Source of the DNA: Sipunculus nudus | Taxonomy: Eukaryota; Annelida; Sipuncula; Golfingiida; Sipunculidae | Length of the DNA stretch: 64,000 nt | Reading direction: 5' to 3' | Assembly (NCBI GenBank): GCA_026874595.1 | Contig: CM049315.1 | Location: forward strand, 35,416,164 to 35,480,163 | Shown: one piece after another, positions 1-12,239 of the stretch | Layout: each line of letters opens with the position of its first letter | Position numbering within the stretch: the stretch's first letter is position 1 | Notes under the pieces: generated by a model | Told to the model about the DNA's origin: nothing | What the model saw: only the letters and a program-made list of their open reading frames with translations | Databases searched by the model: none | Made by a program: the position numbers and the translations under genes

Positions 1-940
1 AAGTAGAAGTACACAGTCCTAGATTCATATGTTAACACCTTTCATTTAGTAAAAACATTTTAAAGGTTTCGACTCGAACTCAGATTCTAGTTCCATCAGG
101 TTTCCAAAGGCTGTGACTGGCAGACTTGAACTCAAGGGCTCTCACCTGGACTCAGCTAGCATGGTCCTCAGCTTAACGATGGAGTGTTATTACTTCAGTA
201 TTAATATTTTAAAAGTTTAATTTCTCAGCCAACCTTTTGACCAATGAGATAACCATTCTGTATTTAGCATAGTTCGTTCGTGTATTATTCTACCCAACAT
301 GATCAGAACTTCCGGTAGAGCCTGTTATGGAGACAACATTGAAAGTAAAACTGGCCTTGAGCTACAATAGTCGTTGGCCATTTTGGAATATAGGGTTAAA
401 ATTTGTCAAATAATACATTTGACATCGAATATGAATTCCCCCGATCCCAGAAACCCTTGAATTCATATACTGAAGAGTACTGCAGGCAAAATCTTTGGAA
501 CAATAACTTTCAAAATGGAGAGCGGCCATCTTAGATTTCAGGCTTTTATGGGATGCACCCTCAATTTTAGGAGAGACAACCCCGCAAGATTGTCAAATTA
601 ACACTTAGAGAAACTAAATCGATGGAGTCACGGATCAGCAGAGCTCATTATTGATGTAGTAAGACAAGTGTGAGAAAAAAATAACTTTTTTTAACTAAAA
701 ATCTTCGGCCATCTTAGATTTTAAGGTCAATATAGGTAAAATCAAAATTTGACATCAAATATGAATTCCACGACCCCAAAATCTTACAATCCATATACTG
801 AACAGCATTGCATGCAAAACCATTGAAAAAATAAATTGTCAAATGGCGGGAGGCGACCATTTTGGATTTCGGGCTGTCAGGGATTCCGGGTATATCCCCG
901 ATCTGATAATCTATATAATGTTACAGCTTTGCGTGTGTAA
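1..940. repeat. Decayed tandem repeat, about 345-bp period
   Basis: Two related blocks lie at about 360-560 and 700-890. Each contains 'ggccatcttagattt', 'tttgacatc(g/a)aatatgaattcc' and 'catatactgaa', with the same order and spacing. They look like two diverged copies of one unit. No gene is visible in this stretch; the ATGs give only short frames. Confidence 0.5.
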
Positions 941-1075
941 GAGCTTTTTAGTTTGGTTATCATCATTAATGACTGCAGGCAATGTAAGCCTAACATGCAG
1001 TATTTATACAGCAGCAGTATAGCAAAAATGATATGCCTGAAGCCTTATCGTTTCAACACGATTTAGTTTCTCAAT

Positions 1076-1417
1076 TAAGCCAAAATAAAAAAAAGTATGG
1101 TTCTCAGGCACTTTTTTTCAGAAATCAATGCGGGCGGGCGTGTTTTTTATATTTATTTTTTTGGTATGTTCCGATAAAAATGTCAAATGATTAGGGAAAA
1201 TCATGAAAATAACAGATTTATAATGCTAACAAGTGAAAGCACTACATAACAAAGGAAGTCGTATGCTTTTTTTCTTCTTGAAAGAAATGTCCGAGCGGCT
1301 GCAGCTCATAATTGGTAAGTTTCTATTAAAAATCAAAATAAAAATTTTTGATTTGTGGGGGTTTAAAATTGATGCGGGCGGTGCCTGAGAACCATACCTT
1401 TTATTTTTTTGGCCTTA
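1076..1417. mobile_element. MITE-like element with terminal inverted repeats
   Basis: The left end (1076-1112, reading through TATGGTTCTCAGGCAC) is the reverse complement of the right end (1382-1417, GTGCCTGAGAACCATA). The inversion extends outward through an A/T run to TAAG/CTTA. A shared inner part with ATGCGGGCGG follows on both sides. The roughly 340-bp size and lack of coding fit a non-autonomous DNA transposon. The superfamily cannot be assigned. Confidence 0.65.
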
Positions 1418-2690
1418 GGGATGTAGGCTTAATACATTAGATAATTTCATTTGGTGGCATTACTGATAAAAGACTACTCTAGTTAATGTCAAAGAGTGCC
1501 GAAAAAAAAAATCAATCTCTATTTCTTTGCAATAATCGCGTGAGGCGGTAAATCATGTGACTTCAGTGGGTGTCACGTGACAACATCAGGTGCCCCCCGT
1601 GGATAGCGTAATGTGTTGAGACTTGTCTTAATGAGCAAGACTAGACCATCGATTTCAAGCCCTAACCCGAGAGCTCCAGGGAGGCCGAGAGAAATGATCA
1701 ATAGCTCTATGTGAACTAACAGACAATTATTTTAAGGGGGCATTATGGCGTCGATTTGCTGCCTTCCAAACTTGCATCAACGCTGGAAACATGCATCACC
1801 CTCTTACACAATTAGCTATTTCGGAAAATATTGGAAGGGGAAAAAACGCGACTGAGTCATGCCTTATTAGTATTGCTTTCAACATGAACGGATTCCCTGT
1901 GAGAGCTTATGGTTTTCAGCCATTTCACGAATACTGTGCACCCTGTGAATGAATACCACATGGGAGTTATCTCTATTTAAATGAGCTGCACGTATCACTC
2001 CGTCAGAATTTAAATACATCTAACCAGTGGAGAGAGAGAGAGAGAGATGGCTAGACAGACGGACGGACAGACAGACAGCTAGACAGGGGGAGAAGCGACA
2101 TTTTATAAGGATTCCATTAGGCCACAATAATAACGCGTACTCCAGGCGACTTCATGACACAATGCACTTCAGTCTACATGTAACCAAAATCTAGCGCCCG
2201 AGCATTTAACGCATGCAACATGATAAATAACAAACCTCACAGCTATGTTAGGCTACCGACCTCCAAATCAGCGTTGCGTTGGGAATAGAGGAAACCTGGC
2301 CTATGCAAAAGCCCACAACACAACAAATTCTACCGCTCTTGCACATACACTTTCAGAAAACTGTATACAGATGCCTGTACACAGAGGGTTGTTTGACGGG
2401 TGAATCCCTGCTTGCCGGCATGGAGCACGTGAATACCTCGAAAAAATCGATGGGAGACCCCGGGCAATGCCGGCTGATAATACGTTCCGCAAAAAAGCCA
2501 AAAGAACAAACTAACATTTGCCCGCTGGTTGGTGAATAACGGGTCAGCGCAACCGTGGTGGCTGAATTGGCTAAACAGTCTCGGCCGATTCTGTCTGGCG
2601 TGGCGTCACAGAGCTGATGTATGATTTAAAGAATTCTCGCAATAACATTCTCCACAGAATGTGGGTCTATAGCCTGAGGGCAAACACAGC
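1418..2690. other. Intergenic, no gene recognised
   Basis: Unique-looking sequence with one short (GA)n run at about 2031-2047. An 86-residue frame at 2279-2539 and a 66-residue one opposite it resemble no family I know and have no splice or repeat support, so I do not call them. Confidence 0.5.
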
Positions 2691-2692
2691 CT

Positions 2693-2694
<2 letters not shown>

Positions 2695-2730
<36 letters not shown>

Positions 2731-2783
2731 TTAATAATAATTGTAAAACTCATTATAATAATGATAATGATAATAATAATAAC

Positions 2784-2833
<50 letters not shown>

Positions 2834-2838
2834 TATCA
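2695..2838. repeat. Trinucleotide microsatellite (ATA)n then (ATT)n
   Basis: AAT/ATA repeats up to about 2760 are followed, after a short imperfect bridge, by ATT repeats from about 2783. The two halves are complementary, so the tract can fold on itself. The isoleucine-rich 87-residue frame across it is an artefact of the repeat. Confidence 0.9.
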
Positions 2839-2859
2839 TTTGTAGTAGTTGTTGTTGTT

Positions 2860-3320
2860 CAAAAGATATTTTTTGTGTAAATTCAACTAAAATGTACAGA
2901 ATAACCAGAAAATTAATATATTCTTATTAATATATTCAATTTGAAATGGTATTAATTTAAGTTGGCTGAAATGAAAAAAAAAAACATTTTTTCAAAGAAT
3001 AAAATAAGGATTGATTGCAGTTGAGTGGATTTTTGTTTTATAAATATTCTGAACAAAATGATTGCTGGAGAATAAGGACGACTTAATTAAACCCTTGTCC
3101 AGAAATAATTACTATTTTGGTACGCTTTTTCTTTATATGTAACTGGATTGCTTAAATGGTTATGTTACTAACAAAAATGGACTCATCGGGGAAAAAGCTT
3201 GAGCTCGCTTGGTGCAAGAAAATGAGTGTAATGGAGTAAATAACATAAAATTGTGTTTACATTTGTGAATTACACGCACACACATCAATACGCCCCTACA
3301 CCAATAACCTATGGCTACCC

Positions 3321-3357
<37 letters not shown>

Positions 3358-4590
3358 ATTTTAGTTTATATATTAATGTTTTATTAATAAGTCTAACAAT
3401 GGAATTATAAACAACCTTGACCCGCCCCCTTCCTCGTATTTACTTTCATATCAGCCAAATTTTCAAATATTATTCGAGAAGTACTTGTGCTTATAACTTC
3501 CCACAAAAATTAACATTTCTATAAAGGTTATCGTCATTTGACAGAATTTGTTCTTGTTTTAGGGATGAATCCTTATAAACCCTACTTTTTATTTACTAAC
3601 CTCGGAGCACCTTCACATCTGACATGACACATTCTGAAACGAAAACTCCATAAGATATTAAATACCGGTATATAGCTTCTGTAAAAAATGTCATATTAAA
3701 ATCACGTTTTGCATACATGCTAAAATATGATAACATACCCTGACATAGCATTATGCCACTCTGACCATCTATTCATGAAGGCACCAGAATACAGCTCAAG
3801 CAGTGGTAACTCTTCTACTACGCATGCGTAAACTAGTTGTTCTCACTTATACTTTTGGCAAACAAGCGTCAGGTACAGGGATGCTAATGTTCAAAGAGGA
3901 AATGGTTTTGCTCATCAAACATTTAGCAGAATGTTTTCCAAATTTAAATAAATTAAATATACTATTTATTCTCCTAGGCATTTCCAATTTTCCATGTCGC
4001 AAACACTTTTGGTTTAGATGAGTTTTGCCCGTTAACGGGTTTAACATATTTCAGGTATGTTAAATATACATTAAATAAAGTGTTTTCCGACTACAACAAT
4101 ATGATATCTGCCAATATTTCTTTCTCAAACCGTTAAATGGGCTTACCCTTGTTCACAAGTGAAAAATTACTTGCATAGGGCCCAATCAGTGGCACAAACA
4201 TAAACATGTCGCGCATCTCACCAAATCAAGATTTTTCGAGTGACTTCGCAAACACATGTCAAAGCAGTTTTTGATCAGATGTTTAAAGTCAATGCCTATT
4301 AATAATTAATAAGAAAAAAATTCCCATAATGCCTAAAACGTCATTTGCATATCCGCTAAGTATAAACAAGTACGCATAAGACGCGATCTCGTTTCCTTTA
4401 ATTCCATCTTAGACCTAGTGACCTTTGATACGAAGGGCATAGACTGGCCAATTTGCAACTGTTTCGAGTATGAAACACAACACGGGACAGTCGTAAGTAG
4501 GCTACTGCCCTCTCCCGGCAAATTTTAGAACTTCTTCACACAAGTGCAATGAGCCGAGTGAATCATGGACTCTAAGTTAGTATGCGGCCA
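2860..4590. other. Intergenic, with one (TA)n tract at 3324-3355
   Basis: AT-rich sequence with a pure (TA) run at about 3324-3355. A 72-residue frame at 3803-4021 has no recognisable similarity. I see nothing else that can be named. Confidence 0.5.
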
Positions 4591-4599
4591 TTATGAAGG

Positions 4600-4700
4600 T
4601 TCTTTACTCGTTAACACCCATCGAGGCGAGCAATTACATTTTATTGCCTTCTCCAGGAGGATATGCCTTCACTCTGTTCGTGTGTGTGTATGTTCATAAC
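4600..4700. repeat. Fragment of an interspersed repeat shared with 13144-13200
   Basis: The segment around 4635-4690 (ATTTTATTGCCTTCTCCAGG, then GGATATGCCTTCA) is close to the reverse complement of 13150-13200, and related text is seen near 53180. This marks one end of a dispersed repeat family. The flanking 83-residue frame (4593-4844) is therefore likely repeat-derived. Confidence 0.45.
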
Positions 4701-5129
4701 ACAATGGTCATGCAACAAAGAATCGATAAGATTTTGGTGAGGATTAGGCACATGATCTGCAATCAGGAACGTCATCAAGGCATATTCATATATGTAGAGT
4801 CACGTATTCAGGAACGGACCACAGTATATGGGCCGAATCAGTGAACGCAAACACGATAATTACATTGCAGGGGAATGCATTGCTAAGAATATATATTTCT
4901 TATTTCGCTATAATTGGTAATATCGCGCTTTTGAATGGCTAAAGAAGCACTTTGTTAACGTGATAGGCCAAAGTGTCACTGACAAATTGTATATATCACT
5001 TTAGTTGGGTCTATTTACAGTTTAATGCGCCAACATTGAAACAAAAGAGTTTTTTTAATGGTCTTTGATAATAGGGCCTACTGAACACAAACTGATTATA
5101 TGGTAATAACATACTAATAACCTCAGAAA

Positions 5130-5440
5130 ATCCGACTTCCGGTAAGTTGTTATTTTCAAGATGGCGTCCAAGATGGCTGCCAAGACCCTAAAAATGCACA
5201 TAAATTATATTTTTTTTCATCGCAGGGTTATAATTTTAAAATCTACGACTTTGTTTTGGCCGAGAAGTCCATTGAAACCCACAAAAGCATCGTCACTGGC
5301 AAATCAAAGACGATGGCGGCCAGAACGGCTACAAACACCCTAAAAATGGCCATTAATAATTTATTTTTCATCCAATAAAGATAATATTGGTATTTACTAA
5401 TTTTAGAGGCAATTTCTGTGTGGACAACGTTTGCCTTCAT
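5130..5440. repeat. Two-copy diverged repeat (AAGATGGCGGCCA type)
   Basis: Blocks at about 5155-5210 and 5310-5370 both read 'gatggcg(t/g)cca...gctgccaa / ggctacaaacaccctaaaaatg', separated by about 155 bp. This is a decayed tandem pair, not a gene. Confidence 0.45.
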
Positions 5441-6439
5441 ACAGTTTTCAAAGCTTTTCCGACACCTTCCTTCTGCTTTTTTACCGGATCAAAGTTCATC
5501 ATATTGATATAGCTTAGGAACTCAGGAATTTCCCATCGAGATGACATTACCTGTTTTACCTCGATTATGCGCGCCAGATCTTTTCAGCAAGAGACAAAAG
5601 GGATGTGTCTCGGTCCGATTTGTTTGTTTGCTTACTTTCGTTTTTGTAAAAGAAAACCCTGAATTATCAGAATTTCATTGATAAGGGCAGGGTGGATTAA
5701 GAAATGTTGTTTTGACAGCTAAACCTACCCCAAGGAACCTATCATCATCCTTTGTATTGCCTTTCTAGAAGAAAAAAAAATCCTCCACTAGATGTTAAAA
5801 GTCACAAAACTTCCTATATGATCATGGTGTGGACTAAAAATGTAACATAGGTATCGGAATCGCGAGTGGCTGAAAACTGGAGGATAATCAGTTGATTCAG
5901 TATATACCAAGAATTTTAGCTCTCCTTGTAATCTTCTGTAGATGGTTCATAGCAATTGTTTTATACTGCCTGTGTCCTTGTTGCGGATACGAACTCTACC
6001 ATGCAGGTCAACGCATTTTTGATCGCGTGAACTGACCGTCCATGCAGTCCAGGAACAAGAACTTCAATTTGAGATTAATTTAATCGGTCGAATATATGTT
6101 TGTTTGATTAAACAGCAATATGAAAGACCTTAGCGGAGAAAAATGCGCCATATTTAGCCTTTCAATCGATTTTTGTCAATCTTTGCTGTCTTGTTTGATA
6201 TATTAGAATATCTGGATGCTCGATGATACTTAAAAATCAAACTTACTTTCGCAAAAGTTAAATGCCTTCAAGCCATGCTAGTGTTACTGTTACGTTATTT
6301 GGCAGCTATCTTGGGTGCCATCTTACATAAGTTTAAAGATCACAATCTTTCTAAAGCTTACCAGCTGATATATCAACCACTGATCAGGTTTTATATAAAC
6401 ACCTTTTAACGATGGGTTGATACGATGATGTATAACCTT

Positions 6440-7150
6440 AATATACCCATTTTAGTGTAAATTGTAAATTTGGACTCCATCTTAGATTTGCCAGTCACCT
6501 GACTACTCAGTGATGCGTTAGGATTTCTTGACCCCCAAAAATATACAGCTTCAGAATAAAACATAAATGATTTATAGATGATTTAAAGACAATTTTAAGC
6601 TGTTAGTGTCCATTTTCGCAGCCGATTTTCCAGTCTCATGTCTACTCAGCAATCATTTAGGTGGTTTAAGTGAATGTCTTATTGGTAGATACCAATATCT
6701 CAACTTTAGGAAGAATAAAATGATTTATTGTTGATTTTTATGGTCTTTGTATTCATATTAGCAGCGAATTTGGATGCCATCTTTAATTTACCAGTCTCAC
6801 GACGAGTCAGCGATGCTTCAGTTGGTTTCAGGGAATTCCTGGCCACAAAATATAGCAGTTCATACCAATATCACAAATCTACAGGGTGAAAATAAATGAT
6901 TTAGAGGCATTTGTTGGGAATTTTGCGTCATTTTGACAGCCACTCTGGGTTCCATCTTGGATTTGCCAGGCATGTCTAGTCAGCGATTCTAAAGCTAGTT
7001 TCTGTGAATTTCTTGTTCTGTGAATTTCTGCGGTCGTAGTGGGCGCCATCCTGGATTTGCTAGGCACGTGGCTACTCAGTGATGTATTTGTTGGTTTTAA
7101 TCGATCTCTTGACCCTTACAACCCAGTGGTAGGTATCAAACTTATAACTC
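6440..7150. repeat. Degenerate satellite, about 130-165-bp period
   Basis: The phrase 'gccatcttggatttgccag...(t)actcagcgatg' recurs at about 6475, 6630, 6780, 6950 and 7045, each time followed by 'ttggttt...tttcttgacc'. Spacing varies through indels. The short minus-strand frame at 6879-7067 is repeat-derived. Confidence 0.6.
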
Positions 7151-7383
7151 TATGTTGAAAAACAAATAATTTAAGGCCGTTTTAAGGGTCTTCTATTGTG
7201 AAAATAGAAAGCTACAGGAATATTAAAAAAAAATTAGTTTGTAATTCCCAGTGTTCCATATTACTGAAAACCGTTAAAAACTTTTTTAGCCATATTTTAG
7301 AGGCTGAGATGTGTTTTTAATGATGAATTAAACCGACTAGTTAACATTACTGGAATACACTCAGTAGGTAGCACGAACTCAGC

Positions 7384-7384
<1 letters not shown>

Positions 7385-7432
<48 letters not shown>
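7385..7432. repeat. (TA)n microsatellite
   Basis: Pure TA dinucleotide run of about 48 bp. Confidence 0.95.
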
Positions 7433-7434
<2 letters not shown>

Positions 7435-8006
7435 GACTGAATCAAATTTGATTTCTTAACCAATAACCGACGTTAGACCTGCCAGTCCTTTGTAATATTT
7501 ATACCTGCCACTAAAATAATACACAATAAAACGTAATTGCCCGTCTCAGTTTTCTGGTGTGGACTTTAATGGGTAAGCAACCTTCTTAATTTTGTTTTTC
7601 TCTTACACCTCTTCACTCATGTAAGTTCTAGTATCTAAAAAAGGAGAGTGTGTGTATTTTTTCACGTTACCGGATTGTTCCAATTGGTCAGTGACGTGTC
7701 GGTTTCTCTGGCGAGCACAAATGACTAATATGCAGTGGATGGACCTCATTAGATACCTTTAACACAGGTATCGTGATACTTTATTTTGGAAAATACCAAA
7801 ATATTTTTCTCCTGAAGTATTTCACCATTCCATGCCCCATTTACAAAGAAAAAACATCGGAACAGAGAACTTTGTCAGCATCGCTTTGGCTGACCGGGAT
7901 AGGGTTGAAAATAGTCCGGCTGTGCTAAAAATTTGTTCACGGAACCATTCAATGGAAGCCATGTCCCGTTATTCAGGCTGTAACTATTTAAGTCATACTG
8001 ACGTGC

Positions 8007-9746
8007 TCAGACATTACTCATATAATTTAATTCTTTTATATTAAAGTACCCCTTGTTTGTCTGAATTCCCCAGTGATCCCAGCGACGACCTGTCCACGTG
8101 TGTAACCAGTGATGGTTTGTTACAGAACGATTTGTTGGCTGGTTCCGGAAATCCTTGTTCAGAATTGTTTCACACACACGTTTTCCTCGTTCAGTTGCGT
8201 TCACCTTTCCGTCATTCTGGTAAGTTTTCTTAAAATCTTCAACCTTAATTTCATCTATAGATGGCTGGAATATTTCCGGTTTCCGTTTCCGCTTGGAAGC
8301 CTATCGCTATTGCTAGAAAATTCCTTGTGTAAATTTAGCAGTAATAATGGCCCAGTTGCATGAAACAAATATTTTCTGCCGTTATTTTGCAGGTTTTGAA
8401 TGAAGAAAGTAAACAAAAAGGATGATTGAAACACAGCCTAAAAAACATTTGATACCAGTGGTCCTTTAACAGGGGACTGAAACTGCGCATGCCTTTCCGG
8501 TTCTGTACTGAAGAAGCATTTTTATTGACCAATGGCTTTTTGGAATGGCTGCAGGCATTCAAAGTCAAGATCTGCGTAAACTCCCCCTAACTGATGCACC
8601 GCGAAGATCCTTAAAAACACAGCAAGTCAAAGCTAAAGTGACCATACTTGACTTAAAGGGATCAGGTTTGTTTGTTCCACATGTGAAAACTTAAAATATC
8701 ACAGCAAATGTAAACGGACCTTGGCAATAAATATAAATGTCTTGGGAAGATATTTTGTTGATTGCCATGATTGCTATAATGAATTATAAAAAATTAGTTG
8801 TTTTTAAAATAGCACCCTTAAAAGCCACCGCACTGGAGCTAAATCAGAGCTACAATCACTCACTTGCATTGTAAAATCGTCCTGGACATCTAGAACTGGC
8901 GGTCTGGGTGAATAAGAACTATTATACATCAGTGTTTCATCATTCATTTTCTCATTAATTGAACATAACCGCACCAATGTCAGTAGGTATGATGTAATTA
9001 TCGTCGATGTTTGATTATTTTGTTTTTTTTGTTGATATTTTTTATTGAATTAGTTTGTCTCGGAATTTGATAGGTTTAAATGAAATTCAGTATGAGTGTT
9101 TAACCAATAAAATAACTCATTTTACATAATTCTCCGAAACGTCTTTGCACATTCATTAAGGCCCAAGGTCACAAAACATATGCCCATATGCACATATGAG
9201 CACACTTGCGGGGCTTTCGTTTATACTTGCGAAGACAACTGTGATATTTTTTATTCACCAGAGATTTCAACAGAAGAGGCAGTATTGATTCAGGGATCTG
9301 GGATATTTATCTTGGTTCTCTTTTAACTTATAAATGATTACCTGAAAACATCCGTCCGATATATGTTTCATGAATAATTGTCATACATCTGTGGAAGCTC
9401 TGGATACTTCTCATCCACCAAGTGTCTCATTTCGTTATCAGTCCAGAACCAGTAATCCCAATCAGGGTTTTGTTCATACACGATTTTATCCAAGGTTAAA
9501 AAACAACTGATAATTCAGGCGACTTTCATGTCTGGTGGAGAATCCGGGGTATAGGACTCTCGGCGTTGCTCTGTTTTGTATTCTTTCTGGGTAGTATTTT
9601 CATGTTTGGTTAAGTAGTCGTCACGGAATCCCCCTTAAAAACATGTGTCAATGGGTCATGAGGCCAAGGAATATCAGCAACACACTGGCACAAAGTAGTC
9701 TGGTGGACAGTGGTCTCTTGCGCGAGGTCCATGTAATCCTGCCCAT
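8007..9746 (-). pseudogene. Decayed glycosyltransferase copy (unit 1)
   Basis: A two-exon relic of the gene at 43707-45191. Exon 1 corresponds to 9342-9746 and exon 2 to 8007-8609, with a similar order, start context and splice positions. Exon 1 opens with MGRITW and a membrane segment but meets a TGA about 33 codons in, and has further stops downstream. The donor reads GTAATC. Exon 2 keeps the GGVYADLDFEC region around the DXD motif, then has a TAA in place of the codon after IGQ, plus indels. The 3' end still reads LNKDFRNQP...TNHHW as in the intact copy. It is dead as a DXD glycosyltransferase. The 8109-8363 and 8335-8568 frames are fragments of it. Confidence 0.88.
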
Positions 9747-9963
9747 GTTTTCAACACTCTGGTAAAATAAAAATCTAAATATGAATGCTAATATATCAAG
9801 AAATACAAAAGTACTATACTGCATACCTTATTGATTGTCTGGTAGATAAAATCTGATGGTAACCGACTGGCTAAATTCTTTATTTATTCAATTATTGAAT
9901 CAGAAATAGTATAATAATATACGGATGGACAATATGATAATTTAAGTAATTAAAGTATTTTTT

Positions 9964-9976
9964 GTCACCAGGTGAC
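9964..9976. promoter_or_regulatory. 13-bp palindrome upstream of glycosyltransferase copy A
   Basis: GTCACCAGGTGAC is a perfect inverted repeat with a one-base centre, about 220 bp upstream of the ATG at 9746. The related site at 45405-45417 lies at nearly the same distance from the intact gene's start. It contains an E-box-like core. A regulatory role is inference only. Confidence 0.3.
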
Positions 9977-10019
9977 ACCTAATTTTTTATATGTGAGCAT
10001 ATATATTCGTGATTTGTAA

Positions 10020-10400
10020 GGGATGGTTCAAAGCTGTCAATTTTATACGCTAGCTCGACGGATAGGGGAGAGCCCTTCAAATGTCGAAATAGTCTTTGTG
10101 TTTTTTTTTTCTATTCTTGACATGTCTTTTGTGACATGAAGAGTAATTTTTCAACCTTTTCCGAAATTCTGACTCCATTATTTGCAAATGAAATGTAAGT
10201 TCACTTCGTGCTTCTACAAATTCCATAGTTGCGCCATCATTGTCTTTACTAACTGGGGTACAATGACCATGTGGCCTATTATTAGAGTAGGCTTAGGGTA
10301 CATAACAGGTTACCGCCGACTTGCCACTTGGGAAGCCCCTGAGGCACAACCCCTACTGTTCGTTTCAGGGAGAGGGCGATGGGCCAACTGAATCCCAAAA
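10020..10400. repeat. Duplicated upstream segment, paired with 45455-45790
   Basis: Both units carry the same text in the same order: 'gggatggttcaaagct(g/c)tcaattttatac', 'ggggtacaatgac(c/g)atgtgg', 'gcttagggtacata', 'gaggcac' and 'cccttagttttccatcgcc'. It lies 5' of the glycosyltransferase on the minus strand in both. The plus-strand frames at 10182-10391 and 45546-45746 share GTMTMW and AQPLL, but one alignable pair is not enough to call a protein. Confidence 0.6.
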
Positions 10401-10979
10401 GACCCTTAGTTTTCCATCGCCAAAATAATGAAAACAGGGGCCAAGGTCTTGATCGGGAGGATAAACAAGATAAGTCTTGATGGTCTCTTTAGGGGACAAA
10501 TGGTCCTGATAAAAGTCATATGAATTCTGCTGCAAATATTCTATTCGTCAAAAAGTGTTTGCAATGTGCGCTTCAAAATGGGTTCTGGTAATTCCTTCTC
10601 GTCGAAGACCACCTAATGGTTTCCAAAACAGATCAATATAGGTTCCATCAAACTAAAATGTATATGGTTTTAGATACTTTTTGTTTAACTGTGAACCAAG
10701 AGGAAGTTAATTATTCTAATGCTATATAGATTTTATTTTTACAATACCAGTAGCCCTTCAGCGTAATTCCCAAAGATCTCTTTCAATAAACTTGGTTTAT
10801 TTAACCCTGACAGACTGCTGAGCGCCGTGATACATAAATCCCTATTTTTAATGAAGGGTGAGCTACACGCGTCTATTTGCTTTTCATTTTGAATATCCTT
10901 GCAACTTATATATGCTGAAAACATATTTGGAGTTATTTGAAAAGATGTAATTTACACGTAAGCAAACAGTTTTATGGTA

Positions 10980-11700
10980 ACATTTAGTAATTAATAGGTC
11001 GAATTTTGCTCCCTCTGCGTTTCGCCCATCAGCAATTATGACATTAAAACTATGTAGAGGCAGCCTTGTATCCGTTTCAATCAAAACGTATACCAGTACA
11101 GCGAGGTGTGCACGGAGGCAATGTTGATACAATTCGTTTGAGTGACAGCTCACCGGCCGGCATCCTTTGTGCACAAGGACCTGTGTCAACCACGGATTGG
11201 TCAATTCTCTATGAGCCTGAAGCCTACTCAGACGGTTGCCCAAGGACGAGCTGTAACTCAAAACGAAATGTAACAACATTGGCTCCGTGAATTCCTCGCT
11301 TGACTGGTATCCGTTTTACTGGCAACATGTAATAATAATGTAGATTCCTTGTCGCATCAGTTGTGTGTTGCGTTTCAGGCATGGTTTACACGCAGTCAAG
11401 AGGACCACAAATATTTATGGAATCAGTCGCTGGTCTAGCTCATACACAATGGCCTATTCCATCCCTAAAATGATTTTGCCAACAGCATTTATATTTGATA
11501 TAAATTATGTGACCATTTCAACCATTCATAGAAGATGTTTCTCCCAGGACCGTGTCTCATCTGATTGGCCCAACATACAATACCCCCTCTTTTGTAGGGA
11601 CCCAGAAAACCAGGCCAAAACAAACAGCGCTTTAAATATATGTGGTAGGCCTATAGGTAAAGCGTTGTGTAAGGATCATCTGTATTTGTATTTGTATTTG
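10980..11700. other. Unit-1-specific insertion, unidentified
   Basis: Duplication unit 2 lacks this stretch: homology stops near 10980/49690 and resumes near 11740/49970. The segment 11000-11290 is less AT-rich than its surroundings and open on both strands (131 residues minus, 74 residues plus). I recognise no domain in either frame. It could be a captured fragment or an insertion element. Confidence 0.35.
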
Positions 11701-12239
11701 TATTCTGTATAATGAAAACAGAATGTGTGATTTTCCTGCCTTTGTTTCATCTTTTTTTTCCTTAACAAAATAGCTTCTCTTCTCACACAGCTTGTTTGTG
11801 TGTCTGTTCGTTAAGTAGCAGTATAACATCACCTGATAATAAAGGTCCACTAACATTTGCCAGAACATAGACCCAGGTTTATAATGAGGTATGGGGCGGA
11901 TCTTTTTCGACCTAAACCTCATGGAAATTGAATATTATACAAAAGCAGCGCCGGATATTGCGTTTCGTAATTGTTCTTCCCTATAATTCTGAACGCGACC
12001 GAATAATTTGTAAAGGCCACTACCACTTCTGGCACTAATTATAACCTGTGCTAGGGTGCTTAGCCCACCGCCTTTTCTAAGATGTTATATTCCTCCCGAA
12101 ACCTGCAATTTTTGTAACACTTCTTATGAAGCAAAGATAGGAGAACGGACTCAAACACAACTGAACAAAGATTTTTAAAAATTTTTTTTATGTAATTGCC
12201 TCAATTTATTTATGCTAGCTTAATAAGTATATGTATACC

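Noticed and set aside
2617-2880. 87-residue isoleucine-rich frame
   Set aside because: Translation of an (ATA)/(ATT) microsatellite.
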